A DNA stretch of 64,000 nucleotides from a gamma proteobacterium SCGC AB-629-P17 (GTDB lineage Bacteria; Pseudomonadota; Gammaproteobacteria; PS1; Pseudothioglobaceae). Positions 30,625-40,647 of this stretch are shown piece after piece. The stretch is from contig KB889757.1 in the NCBI GenBank assembly GCA_000372785.1, positions 1-64,000 on the forward strand, read 5' to 3'. A program made the translations under genes and the position numbers. The notes under the pieces were generated by a model. That model saw only the letters and a program-made list of their open reading frames with translations. It had not been told where the DNA came from and did not search any database. How positions within the stretch are numbered: position 1 is the stretch's first letter; the number at the start of each line of letters is the position of its first letter.

Positions 30625-31479
30625 TTAGTAAGAAGTAGTGTAGTCTGCAGAACTACCGTCCGCATTTTTAAAGTGCTGAATTGACAACAAACTTAAAGTG
30701 TAGTCCTTCTGCATCTCAGCTATGATTCTAGCAAGTTCCGCATCTAGTTCAGGGTCATCATTACCCTTGTCAGTTGCTAATGAAAGAGGTTCATAGAAAG
30801 CCGGGAGTCCAATAATTTTAACCGGATAACCGGCATCTATTGCTTCAAGTATCATTGGCATTGAGTCAACCATACCATCATTTCGAACGCCTGCACCTAA
30901 GCGAAGATCATCCAAACAAGCTGCACCGTCTACCAATGAGGTAATTGTGCCCGGTGTAACGTCATAAGTGAATGCTGGAGCATCAAGCATATCTAGGTCA
31001 CCCTGAAGGTACATCTCCCAAGTTGATGCTGCAGTAGTACAGATAGTCTTCCCACTGAGTTGAGGTACTGTTAAAGTTGAGTCTGAGTGTACAGCAAAAC
31101 TTGCCGGTGTGTAGTAGTAAACCGCAGGAAAGTTTAATACTTCAGAACGACTCGCAGTTGGCGTCATAGAACCAACAGAGACGTCCCAACGCATGTTCCA
31201 GTTTCCTGAAGTGATAACGTCCCATGCGGGGGTTATGAAGCGAGCTTCAACACCCATACGTTTCGCAATTTCTCTACCCACTTCGACATCAAATCCTTGC
31301 ATCACGCCATCATCGTCAATGTACGAGAATGGTGCCCAGTTTGCATCCGTTGCAATCATTAGTTCGTTATTCGCTTTAATGTAATCATAAACAGCGCCAG
31401 CTTTGGCCGACATGTTTACTGACAATAAGGCAGCTGTAAGAACTATAGTTGCCTTTTTAAGGCCAAACTTAATATCCAT
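30625..31479 (-). CDS. Polar amino acid ABC transporter, substrate-binding protein
   Basis: Signal peptide; ELMIATDANWAPFSYIDDDGVMQGFDVEVGREIAKRMG. Confidence 0.92.
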   Translation of the reverse strand: MDIKFGLKKATIVLTAALLSVNMSAKAGAVYDYIKANNELMIATDANWAPFSYIDDDGVMQGFDVEVGREIAKRMGVEARFITPAWDVITSGNWNMRWDVSVGSMTPTASRSEVLNFPAVYYYTPASFAVHSDSTLTVPQLSGKTICTTAASTWEMYLQGDLDMLDAPAFTYDVTPGTITSLVDGAACLDDLRLGAGVRNDGMVDSMPMILEAIDAGYPVKIIGLPAFYEPLSLATDKGNDDPELDAELARIIAEMQKDYTLSLLSIQHFKNADGSSADYTTSY

Positions 31480-31588
31480 TTACTTCTCCTTTTTATGTAT
31501 GAGAGTATTATTGTACACATCTTTGATGAATAATTAGTTGGATTATTTTTGTCAAAGTTACTAAAACTTTAACCTGAAATTCTCTTAA

Positions 31589-32488
31589 TTAGTCGTTAAA
31601 AATACCCGTAGAAAGATATCTGTCCCCTCGATCACAAATCACTGTGACAATTACAGCATCGTTGATTTTTTTTGAAAGCCTAATGGCGCATGCGACCGCT
31701 CCTCCAGAGGAAACGCCTGCAAAAATTCCCTCTTGGGTAGCCAAATCTCTAGTTGTCTGTTCTGCGCTATTTTGAGAAACATCCATTATTGTATCGACTC
31801 TGGACGCCTCAAAAATGCTGGGAAGATAGCCCTCAGGCCAACGTCTAATGCCTGGTATATGTGAATTACCGTCAGGCTGAATCCCAATAATCTGAATTTT
31901 TTGGTTTTTCTTTTTTAGATAATTAGAAACTCCCATAATCGTTCCAGTCGTTCCCATTGAGCTCACAAAGTGAGTGATTTCGCCATTTGTGCCCTGCCAA
32001 ATTTCTTTTGCGGTAGTTTTTAAATGAGCTCTCGGGTTATCTTGATTAGAAAATTGGTTAAGTTGGGTGCCTTTTTTATCTGCACTCATTTGGTTAGCGA
32101 GGTCACGCGCTCCCTCCATTCCTTGCTCTTCAGAAACGAGAATTAACTCAGCACCATAGGCGGTCATCGCATCTCTTCTTTCTTGTGACAGGTTTTCTTG
32201 CATCACAAGAACCATTCTATAGCCTTTAATTGCAGCAATCATCGCAAGTGCGATACCTGTGTTGCCACTGGTCGCCTCTATAAGCGTATCTCCAGGACTA
32301 ATCTCGCCCCTTTGCTCGGCTTCAGTAATCATATTGAGAGCTGCACGGTCTTTGACCGAACCCGCAGGATTATCACCCTCAAGTTTGGCAAGAATAATAT
32401 TGGATGGATTTGGATTCAGCCTTTGAAGGCGCACTAATGGAGTATCACCTACACATTGATCAATGGTTTTGTAATGCTGGTCACTCAT
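31589..32488 (-). CDS. cysM: Cysteine synthase B-like
   Basis: 299 aa; GDNPAGSVKDRAALNMI, EATSGNTGIALAMIAA, SSMGTTGTIMGV. Confidence 0.93.
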   Translation of the reverse strand: MSDQHYKTIDQCVGDTPLVRLQRLNPNPSNIILAKLEGDNPAGSVKDRAALNMITEAEQRGEISPGDTLIEATSGNTGIALAMIAAIKGYRMVLVMQENLSQERRDAMTAYGAELILVSEEQGMEGARDLANQMSADKKGTQLNQFSNQDNPRAHLKTTAKEIWQGTNGEITHFVSSMGTTGTIMGVSNYLKKKNQKIQIIGIQPDGNSHIPGIRRWPEGYLPSIFEASRVDTIMDVSQNSAEQTTRDLATQEGIFAGVSSGGAVACAIRLSKKINDAVIVTVICDRGDRYLSTGIFND

Positions 32489-32538
32489 ATATTGATAGCT
32501 CTAGTTTAATAATTTTTTACTTAGAGCCTCTACTAGAA

Positions 32539-33606
32539 CTACATTTGGTCTAATATGGCCTTTTTAACTTCCTCCAGAGTTGGATTAATATTAATCATTG
32601 CACTTTGATCGCACTGAGCAATAGCAGTATCGGGGTCTTTGAGACCGTGACCTGTGAGTGTGCATACAACACTGGAGCCTTCAGGTATTTTACCCAATTT
32701 AATATCTCTCATAGCTCCAGCAACAGAAGTCGCCGAAGCGGGTTCACAGAAAACACCTTCCTTCTTAGTCAACATTTTTTGAGTCGCCAAAATTTCCTTA
32801 TCCGTAAATGCATCGAACCAGCCGTTAGACTCTTTGCTCAGTTTGAGAGCCTGGTCCCAGCTCTGTGGGTTGCCGATTCTAATAGCAGTGGCAATCGTCT
32901 CAGGATTGTCAACTCTCGACCCTTTTATAAATGGTGCTGCTCCTTCCGCTTGATAGCCAAGCATTATTGGGGTTGAGTCTGATTTACCAATCTCATGATA
33001 TTCAGTATAACCCATCCAGTGTGCGGTAATATTTCCTGCATTACCAACCGGGAGGCAGTGATAATCAGGGGCAGAACCTAACTCTTCAATAATTTCAAAT
33101 GCAGCAGTTTTTTGACCTTGAAGACGAAAAGGATTAATCGAATTTACTATTGAAACTGGAGCATGATTAGAGACCTCTTTGACGATCTTCATACCATCAT
33201 CAAAGTTGCCTTTGATTTGAATAATAGTAGATCCATGAATCATCGCTTGTGCTAATTTTCCGAGTGCAATCTTACCCTCAGGTATAACAACAAATGCTTT
33301 GATGCCTGCACGAGCGGCATAAGCAGCTGCTGCTGCTGAGGTGTTACCTGTCGAAGCACAAATAATTGCTTCAGAGCCACTTTCGACAGCTTTTGTGACT
33401 GCCATTGTCATACCACGATCTTTAAATGAACCTGTTGGGTTTAGTCCTTCATATTTCACGTATAGATTAACTTCTTTGCCTAATTCTTTTGGAATGTTTT
33501 CTAGCTTAATGAGTGGCGTATTACCTTCGCCTAGGCTAATGATACGAGTGCTATCACCGACCGGGAGTCTGTCTCGGTATTTTTCAATTAGACCTGTGTA
33601 TCTCAT
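32539..33606 (-). CDS. thrC: Threonine synthase
   Basis: 355 aa; GLNPTGSFKDRGMTMAVTKA, CASTGNTSAAAAAYAARAG; adjacent to hom. Confidence 0.95.
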   Translation of the reverse strand: MRYTGLIEKYRDRLPVGDSTRIISLGEGNTPLIKLENIPKELGKEVNLYVKYEGLNPTGSFKDRGMTMAVTKAVESGSEAIICASTGNTSAAAAAYAARAGIKAFVVIPEGKIALGKLAQAMIHGSTIIQIKGNFDDGMKIVKEVSNHAPVSIVNSINPFRLQGQKTAAFEIIEELGSAPDYHCLPVGNAGNITAHWMGYTEYHEIGKSDSTPIMLGYQAEGAAPFIKGSRVDNPETIATAIRIGNPQSWDQALKLSKESNGWFDAFTDKEILATQKMLTKKEGVFCEPASATSVAGAMRDIKLGKIPEGSSVVCTLTGHGLKDPDTAIAQCDQSAMININPTLEEVKKAILDQM

Positions 33607-33621
33607 ATTATTATTTTTTAT

Positions 33622-34899
33622 TTAGTCAAGTGATTCAACGTGAATAATTTGCATATCTTTTTGATTAAATTCGCTAGCTTCTATGGCTGCTTTAATGCCC
33701 ATAATGTCTTTAGTGTTAACTTTATTGGTGATGATGACAATATGTGCGTTGTTGTTTTCATCTATTTGTTTTTGAATGAGTTCCTCGATGCTTACATTGT
33801 ATTGATGAAAAATTCCAGTAATTTTGGCTAATACACCCTTCATATTGCTAACAAGGAGGCGCAAATAAAATTCGCTGTCTATTGTCTCCGTGTCAATAAC
33901 AGTGAGCTTTTCTTGTGATTTCCAACCCAAGATATGATTGCTGGTTTGATTGTTGATAATGTCTATGAGGTCTGCTATAACAGACGAGGCTGTTGCTTCC
34001 TCACCTGCACCTGCGCCATAGTAGAGGCTTGTTCCTAAGGCGTCACCTTTAACGAGAATGGCATTCATAACACCATTAACATTGGCGATAAGTTCTTCGT
34101 TAGAAATCAAGGTAGGGTGGACACGTAATTCGATGCCATTGTCAACTCTCTTGGCAATACCTAAGTGTTTAATCGTATAACCCAATTCAGTGGCATATTT
34201 AATATCTTCAGTGGTTATTTTACTGATGCCTTGAGTAAAAACTTTATCGAATTGAAGTTCAGTGCCAAAGGCAATTGCTGCAAGTATAGCTAATTTATGC
34301 GCAGCATCGATACCTTCCACATCAAAGGTCGGATCTGCCTCAGCATAGCCTAATGATTGAGCCTCCTTAAGAACATCATCAAAATCTCTGTTCTTCTCTT
34401 TCATTTCAGTAAGGATAAAGTTTCCTGTTCCGTTAATGATACCAGCAAGAGATTCAATTTTATTGGCGCTAAGTCCTTGTTCCAATGATTTAATGATTGG
34501 AATTCCACCTGCGACAGATGCTTCAAATAGAAGCCGAACTTTGTTTTTATTGGCTAATTGGATTAGCTTGTTTCCGTGTTTGGCAATAAGCGCCTTATTA
34601 GCGGTAATGACATGCTTACCATTCTTGAGGGCTGTCTCCATCAATTTTTTGGTCACACCGGTGCCACCGATAAGCTCTAAAACTACATCGATTTCAGGGT
34701 GATTGACTACCTCAAATGGGTCTTTAGTAAGCTTGATATTCGAGGTATCACAAATACGATCTTGTTTGATATCTCTAACACCGGCTAAAATAACCTCAAT
34801 TTTGACTCCTGTGCGGCGCTCTATCGAGTCGCCATTTTTTTGCAGTACATTGACAACGCCACCACCAACAGTGCCAAGACCGAGAATTCCAACTTTCAT
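33622..34899 (-). CDS. hom: Homoserine dehydrogenase with C-terminal ACT domain
   Basis: 425 aa; GILGLGTVGGGVVNVL, TANKALIAKHG, GIINGTGNFILTEM, GYAEADPTFDVEGIDAAHKLAILA. Confidence 0.96.
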   Translation of the reverse strand: MKVGILGLGTVGGGVVNVLQKNGDSIERRTGVKIEVILAGVRDIKQDRICDTSNIKLTKDPFEVVNHPEIDVVLELIGGTGVTKKLMETALKNGKHVITANKALIAKHGNKLIQLANKNKVRLLFEASVAGGIPIIKSLEQGLSANKIESLAGIINGTGNFILTEMKEKNRDFDDVLKEAQSLGYAEADPTFDVEGIDAAHKLAILAAIAFGTELQFDKVFTQGISKITTEDIKYATELGYTIKHLGIAKRVDNGIELRVHPTLISNEELIANVNGVMNAILVKGDALGTSLYYGAGAGEEATASSVIADLIDIINNQTSNHILGWKSQEKLTVIDTETIDSEFYLRLLVSNMKGVLAKITGIFHQYNVSIEELIQKQIDENNNAHIVIITNKVNTKDIMGIKAAIEASEFNQKDMQIIHVESLD

Positions 34900-35023
34900 C
34901 TTCTTCTTTTAGTAAATACGAAAATCAGCATTATACCAAGCAGTGAAAAGACTCACTATCAATCATGTTTAAAAATATTATCAGAATTATTGAACTATAT
35001 TAACTGTCCAAAGAAGTTATTTT

Positions 35024-36490
35024 CTAGCTTAAACCACCCATACAGATGTATTTTAGTTCAAGGAAATCTTCAATTCCGTAGTGAGAGCCTTCACGACCTA
35101 GGCCGGATTCTTTAACCCCGCCGAATGGGGCAACTTCATTGGAAATAACACCCTCGTTGACTCCAACCATTCCATATTCTAATGCTTCTGAAACGCGCCA
35201 AATTCGATTTACGTCGTTCGTATAAAAGTAAGAAGCTAGGCCAAACTCGGTGTCATTGGCCATCTCAATTGCCTCTTTTTCGGTTGAAAACTTAAAAACA
35301 GCCGCTAGGGGTCCGAAGGTTTCTTCAGATGCAACCTTCATTGAAGTTGTTACATTGCCAATCACGGTTGGCTCGAACATCGTGCCGCCGCTCGAGTGTG
35401 GTTTACCTCCAGTGACAATGACTGCACCCTTATCGACAGCATCCGAAATATGATCCTGGACTTTTTTGAGCGCACTTTCATTAATTAAAGGGCCTTGATT
35501 AATTCCTTCCTTCATGCCGTTTCCAACCTCAAGTGTTTTAACCGCTTCAGCTAACTTAGCGACAAATTTATCGTAAATACCCTCTTGCACTAGGATACGA
35601 TTACTGCAAACACATGTTTGTCCGGTGTTGCGAAATTTTGATGTCATTGCACCTGCTACAGCCGAATCTAAATTAGCATCATCAAAAACAATAAATGGTG
35701 CGTTCCCTCCTAACTCCATAGAGACTTTTTTCATAGTATCTGCACAATTACGAGTCAGAATCTTGCCTACTTCTGTAGAGCCAGTGAAAGAGAGTTTTCG
35801 TACAATCAGACTGTCAGTTAGCGCAGTGCCAATTTCACTTGCATTAGTTCCCACAACTACATTAAGAACACCTTTTGGAATGCCTGCCTGATCTGCAAGT
35901 TCTGCTAATGCCAAAGCTGAGAGTGGGGTTTCAGCGGCAGGTTTAATTACCACCGGGCAGCCAGCAGCCAGTGCTGGAGCACATTTTCTTGTAATCATGG
36001 CAATCGGAAAATTCCATGGCGTAATCGCGGCAACCACACCTATAGGTTGCTTGATGACCAGGATTCTACGGTCGTTTGAAGGTGTAGGGATGACATCTCC
36101 ATAGGTTCTTTTTCCTTCCTCTGCAAACCACTCGATAAATGAAGCACCGTAGCCGACTTCACCTCTAGCCTCTGCCAATGGTTTGCCTTGCTCCGACGTC
36201 ATCAAGATAGCCAAGTCTTCTTGGTTTTGCATAACCAGCTCAAACCATTTTTTTAAAATACCAGCTCTTTCTTTAGCAGTCATGCTTCTCCAACTTGGCC
36301 AAGCCTGGTTGGCAGCATCAATTGCCATATTTGTTTCTTTTGTACCCATATTTGGAAGCGTACAGATGACTTCTTTGGTATAAGTGTTCTTCACTTCAAA
36401 TCTGTTGTCGGAGTCAAGACCTAGCCATTGACCATTGATATATCCAGCGGTTTTTAAGAGTTCAGTGTTGTTCAGCATATGTTTGTCCAA
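35024..36490 (-). CDS. gabD: Succinate-semialdehyde dehydrogenase-like aldehyde dehydrogenase
   Basis: 488 aa; [60 protein letters not shown]. Confidence 0.88.
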   Translation of the reverse strand: MDKHMLNNTELLKTAGYINGQWLGLDSDNRFEVKNTYTKEVICTLPNMGTKETNMAIDAANQAWPSWRSMTAKERAGILKKWFELVMQNQEDLAILMTSEQGKPLAEARGEVGYGASFIEWFAEEGKRTYGDVIPTPSNDRRILVIKQPIGVVAAITPWNFPIAMITRKCAPALAAGCPVVIKPAAETPLSALALAELADQAGIPKGVLNVVVGTNASEIGTALTDSLIVRKLSFTGSTEVGKILTRNCADTMKKVSMELGGNAPFIVFDDANLDSAVAGAMTSKFRNTGQTCVCSNRILVQEGIYDKFVAKLAEAVKTLEVGNGMKEGINQGPLINESALKKVQDHISDAVDKGAVIVTGGKPHSSGGTMFEPTVIGNVTTSMKVASEETFGPLAAVFKFSTEKEAIEMANDTEFGLASYFYTNDVNRIWRVSEALEYGMVGVNEGVISNEVAPFGGVKESGLGREGSHYGIEDFLELKYICMGGLS

Positions 36491-36564
36491 AATGTTTAGT
36501 TAATGTTTTCGAAGTCGCAAATTATAATACCCTCTTAATTATAATTTTATGATATTTAACTTTG

Positions 36565-37359
36565 TTAGCTTTGAGCTAGTTGTTGTCTTTGTCTTTTACC
36601 TATGAGTGATGCGGTTATCACACCAATTGTGACTAAACCTACCAAGATTGTAGAAACGGCATTAATTTCAGGTGTAACGCCAAGCCTTACCATTGAATAA
36701 ATCTTCATTGGTAGTGTTGTTGCACCTGGACCGGAAGTGAAGCTCGCTATGACGAGGTCGTCAAGTGACATGGTGAATGATAATAGCCAGCCCGACACAA
36801 TTGCCGGCAATATGATTGGGAATGTGATTAACAAGAAAGTACGAAAAGGTGTGCAACCTAAATCGAGAGCAGCTTCAGTAATACTATCATCATAACTAGA
36901 CATTCTTGACTGAATAATGACCGAAACATAACACATCGAAAAAGTTATATGAGCCAGTGTTACTGTTAAAACGCCTCTATCAATAGCTAAAGTTATAAAT
37001 GTAAGTAGCGTAGATAAGCCTAATATAACCTCTGGCATTACCATAGGTGCATAGATCATTCCAGAAAAAAGCGTTCTACCTCTAAATTTACCAAAACGCG
37101 TCATTACCAGGCCGGCAATAGTTCCTAATAATGTTGCCACAGACGAAGAGATAAATGCAACCTTAAAGGTTACCCAAGCTGCATCTTTGATACCTTGGTT
37201 TTGCATCAGTTCAACATACCATTTTGTTGAGAATCCTGCCCAAACAGTGACCAATCTAGATTCATTAAAACTAAACAAAATCAAAAGGATAATTGGCAAA
37301 TAAAGAAACGTAAATCCTAAGATTATGGCAGATACATTAAATTTACTGAACCTTGTCAT
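36565..37359 (-). CDS. potI: Spermidine/putrescine ABC transporter permease (PotI/PotC type)
   Basis: 264 aa multi-TM; EAALDLGCTPFRTFLLITFPIILPAI; in a potFGHI-like cluster. Confidence 0.9.
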   Translation of the reverse strand: MTRFSKFNVSAIILGFTFLYLPIILLILFSFNESRLVTVWAGFSTKWYVELMQNQGIKDAAWVTFKVAFISSSVATLLGTIAGLVMTRFGKFRGRTLFSGMIYAPMVMPEVILGLSTLLTFITLAIDRGVLTVTLAHITFSMCYVSVIIQSRMSSYDDSITEAALDLGCTPFRTFLLITFPIILPAIVSGWLLSFTMSLDDLVIASFTSGPGATTLPMKIYSMVRLGVTPEINAVSTILVGLVTIGVITASLIGKRQRQQLAQS

Positions 37360-38267
37360 GATATGGCCTTTTCTTGCGATTTTTGATAGAGAATAATTGG
37401 AACTATTAAAAGTAATAGCATAATAATAGCAACAGCAGATGCTACCGGCCAGTCTCTGTTGTAGAAGAATTCACCCCAAAGAACTTTACCAATCATTAGG
37501 GTTTTTGTTCCACCTAGAAGGTCTGGGATAACAAACTCACCAATGACGGGAATAAATACAAGAAAACAGCCAGCCAGTATTCCTGGTAAAGATAAAGGTA
37601 TCGTTACACTCCAGAAAGTTTTAAAAGGTCGACAACCTAGATCAGCTGCAGCCTCTAACAGATTCATATCCATTTTTTCTAGATTTGCATAGAGTGGCAA
37701 GATCATAAATGGCAGGTAGGAATAGACGATACCGATATAGACTGCGAGGTCAGTATTCATAATGATGAGAGGTTTTTCGATTACCCCTAATGTCATTAAG
37801 GCTAAATTTAATAAACCTTCAGTCTTTAAAATACCTATCCAAGCGTAGACACGTATAAGGAATGACGTCCAGAAAGGGAGAATGACCAACATCAATAGGA
37901 TGCCACGCCAACGTGTCGGTGCCCTAGCAATACTATAAGCTATCGCATAACCAATGATGAGGGTTAATACTGTTGAGATTGTTGCAATTTTTATACTAGA
38001 AAGGTAGGCCTTGATATAGAGTGAGTCACTAAAAAGAAAATGATAGCTATCAAAGCCTGCTTGTATTTTTGGCCATAATGAATCACCCCAGGTAAAAAGA
38101 GGTGTATAGGGAGGCATGGCGATAACAGGTTGAGCAAGACTGATCTTGAGAACAATAACAAATGGAAATAAAAACAATAAGAGTAACCAAACATAGGGAA
38201 TTGAAATGGCTGCATTCCTTCCATTAAAAGTGCGTTTAAATAAACTCTTTTTTTCTTGATTAGCCAT
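37356..38267 (-). CDS. potH: Spermidine/putrescine ABC transporter permease (PotH/PotB type)
   Basis: 303 aa; PFWTSFLIRVYAWIGIL, EAAADLGCRPFKTFWSVTIPLSLPG. Confidence 0.92.
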   Translation of the reverse strand: MANQEKKSLFKRTFNGRNAAISIPYVWLLLLFLFPFVIVLKISLAQPVIAMPPYTPLFTWGDSLWPKIQAGFDSYHFLFSDSLYIKAYLSSIKIATISTVLTLIIGYAIAYSIARAPTRWRGILLMLVILPFWTSFLIRVYAWIGILKTEGLLNLALMTLGVIEKPLIIMNTDLAVYIGIVYSYLPFMILPLYANLEKMDMNLLEAAADLGCRPFKTFWSVTIPLSLPGILAGCFLVFIPVIGEFVIPDLLGGTKTLMIGKVLWGEFFYNRDWPVASAVAIIMLLLLIVPIILYQKSQEKAIS

Positions 38268-38280
38268 AAATTACAAAAAA

Positions 38281-39411
38281 CTAAGAAAGAAGTACAACCG
38301 CAGAATCAGGCGACCAATGAAGATAAACCTCATCTCCCCAGGTTAAATGGTGCTCAGCGGTTCGTTCACGGTTAGCACGGATGGCGGTAAGCTGTCTACC
38401 GTTTTCGAGCTTAACGTGATAGGTTGAGAAACTACCTCCATAACCGATATCTTCAATTTTTCCTTTCAAAATATTGCAATCAACTTCTGGTAGTTTTCTT
38501 GTTATTTCAAGTTTTTCTGGTCTTAATGCAAACCATATTCTATTACCAACTGGCACATCAACTTTTTGAGTTGCATAGATAATCGACTTTGAATCTTCAG
38601 AGAGTAATTGAGTTCCTTTTTCATCTTCACCCTTGTAGATACCTTTGAAGATATTAACGTCACCAATAAAGTCCGCAACTTCTCTGTTGATCGGTGCTTC
38701 GTAGATCTGCGTAGGTGTTGCAACTTGAATTAATTTCCCTGAATCCATTACACCTATCCTACTAGAAACAGTCATTGCCTCTTCTTGGTCATGAGTAACG
38801 ATAACAAAAGTCACCTCTAATTTTTCCTGAATGTCCATCAACTCGAACTGTGTTTGTTCCCTCAGGCGCTTATCCAGTGCACCTAATGGTTCATCCAAAA
38901 GCAGCAATTTAGGTTGTTTAGCTAGGCTTCTTGCAAGTGCAACACGTTGACTTTGACCACCAGAAAGTTGTCCAGGTTTACGTTTGGCAAAATCAGTCAG
39001 TTCAACTAATTGCAACATTGCCTCAACTCTTTGATCGATGATGTTATCTGGTAATTTGTCTTGCTTTAACCCAAACGCTATATTCTTTTCAACAGTCAGA
39101 TGTGGGAACAGTGCATAAGACTGAAACATCATATTAATCGGTCTTAGATGAGGTGGGATTTCAGAGATATCTTCACCATCAACAAGAACTCTGCCTTCGG
39201 TAAATCTTTCAAACCCAGCTAGCATTCGAAGTAGCGTTGTCTTCCCACATCCTGAAGGCCCTAACAATGAGAAGAACTCATTTTTATATATATCTAAGGA
39301 TAAATTATCTATGGCCGTAAAGTCGCCAAATTTTTTTGTAACGTTTTCTATTTGAATGTAGGGTTTCTGGTTAGAATCCAGCCACGGTTCAGTTGTAGTA
39401 GTCTCTGTCAT
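38281..39411 (-). CDS. potG: Spermidine/putrescine ABC transporter ATP-binding protein (PotG/PotA type)
   Basis: 376 aa; GPSGCGKTTLLRMLAGFE, LSGGQSQRVALARSLAKQPKLLLLDEPLGALDKRLREQTQ; TOBE-like C-terminus. Confidence 0.93.
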   Translation of the reverse strand: MTETTTTEPWLDSNQKPYIQIENVTKKFGDFTAIDNLSLDIYKNEFFSLLGPSGCGKTTLLRMLAGFERFTEGRVLVDGEDISEIPPHLRPINMMFQSYALFPHLTVEKNIAFGLKQDKLPDNIIDQRVEAMLQLVELTDFAKRKPGQLSGGQSQRVALARSLAKQPKLLLLDEPLGALDKRLREQTQFELMDIQEKLEVTFVIVTHDQEEAMTVSSRIGVMDSGKLIQVATPTQIYEAPINREVADFIGDVNIFKGIYKGEDEKGTQLLSEDSKSIIYATQKVDVPVGNRIWFALRPEKLEITRKLPEVDCNILKGKIEDIGYGGSFSTYHVKLENGRQLTAIRANRERTAEHHLTWGDEVYLHWSPDSAVVLLS

Positions 39412-39423
39412 AGTCTATAACAT

Positions 39424-39461
39424 AAAAAAATTACCTCCATGGTAAGAACCATGGAGGTAAT
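39424..39461 (-). terminator. Strong Rho-independent terminator downstream of the PotF-like gene, before the ATPase gene
   Basis: On the minus strand ATTACCTCCATGG-TTCTTA-CCATGGAGGTAAT followed by a T-tract: perfect 13-bp stem, 6-nt loop, beginning 13 nt past the stop codon at 39474. Confidence 0.92.
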
Positions 39462-39473
39462 GATAGTGCAGTT

Positions 39474-40568
39474 TTAATTTCCTGTTGTAATCTTAGTCCA
39501 AGTACGTGTTATAACACGTTGCGTTGCAGCATCGTATGTTGGTACGGTATACAAACCTTCAAGAACTTCAGGGGTTGGGTAAACTGCTGGATCATTAAGC
39601 AGTTCTTCATCTAAAAATGCCTGAGAAGCCAAATTACCATTGGCATACCAAACGTAGTTAGTTGCTATTGCAATTTGCTCAGGGATCATTGTCCAGTTGA
39701 TAAATTCATGGGCATTATCAGGATGTGGGGCGTCCTTAGGAATAGCCAATTGGTCGAACCAAATGACTGCACCTTCTTTAGGGATTGAATAAACAATTTC
39801 AACACCATTATCAGCATCCCAAGCTGCATATTGAGCCATAAAGATATCGCCTGACCAACCAACAACTAAACAGATATCGCCATTGGCAAGTGAATCAATA
39901 TATTGCGATGAATGGAATTTCTGAATATATGGACGAACTTTGGCAAGAACACCTTCTGCTTTTTTGATAACTTCAACATCTGTTGTTGCTGGATCTTCAC
40001 CAATATATGCCAAAGCCGCAGGAATGATTTCTGTTGGTGCATTCAATAAATGAACACCACAATCAGCGAATTTAGATATAACGTCTGGATCGAAGATCAT
40101 CGCCAGAGAATCTGTTGGCGCATTCTCCATTCTTTCGTTGATCATGCCTTCGTTGTATCCAATTCCTGTTGTACCCCAGTGCCAGTTGACAGAGTAGTCA
40201 TTCAGTGGGCCAAACTGGGCAACACGTTCTTCAACATCAGCCCACATATTGCCAATATTGCTTAATTTAGACTTGTCAAGTTTTTGAAACACACCTGCCT
40301 GTATCTGACGAGCTAAGAAACTCGCTGAAGGCACAACCACGTCATAGCCTGAACCACCTGCTAGGAGTTTCGCCTCCAATACTTCATTAGAGTCAAACAC
40401 GTCATAGACCACTTTAATTCCGGTTGCATCAGTAAAATTCGTTAACACTTCTTCGTCAATATAGTCTGACCAGTTGAGGACGTGTACAACCTTTTCCTCT
40501 GCTACGGCGATTTGCGCTGAACAGGTCAGAACACTCGCAATGAGCAGATACTTTATTTTATTTTTCAT
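39474..40568 (-). CDS. potF: Polyamine ABC transporter substrate-binding protein
   Basis: 364 aa; signal peptide; VVHVLNWSDYIDEEVLTNFTDATGIKVVYDVFDSNEVLEAKLLAGGSGYDVVVPS. Confidence 0.94.
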   Translation of the reverse strand: MKNKIKYLLIASVLTCSAQIAVAEEKVVHVLNWSDYIDEEVLTNFTDATGIKVVYDVFDSNEVLEAKLLAGGSGYDVVVPSASFLARQIQAGVFQKLDKSKLSNIGNMWADVEERVAQFGPLNDYSVNWHWGTTGIGYNEGMINERMENAPTDSLAMIFDPDVISKFADCGVHLLNAPTEIIPAALAYIGEDPATTDVEVIKKAEGVLAKVRPYIQKFHSSQYIDSLANGDICLVVGWSGDIFMAQYAAWDADNGVEIVYSIPKEGAVIWFDQLAIPKDAPHPDNAHEFINWTMIPEQIAIATNYVWYANGNLASQAFLDEELLNDPAVYPTPEVLEGLYTVPTYDAATQRVITRTWTKITTGN

Positions 40569-40592
40569 CGTTTTTCTCCTTTATTAATCAAA

Positions 40593-40616
40593 CTTTTAAT
40601 TATTTCTAATTAAAAG
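40593..40616. repeat. Perfect AT-rich inverted repeat, 10-bp arms, 4-nt loop, between the GS-like and potF-like genes
   Basis: CTTTTAATTA-TTTC-TAATTAAAAG read directly. Confidence 0.5.
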
Positions 40617-40647
40617 GCTCTTTTGTAACCACAACTAGAAGTTGTCA

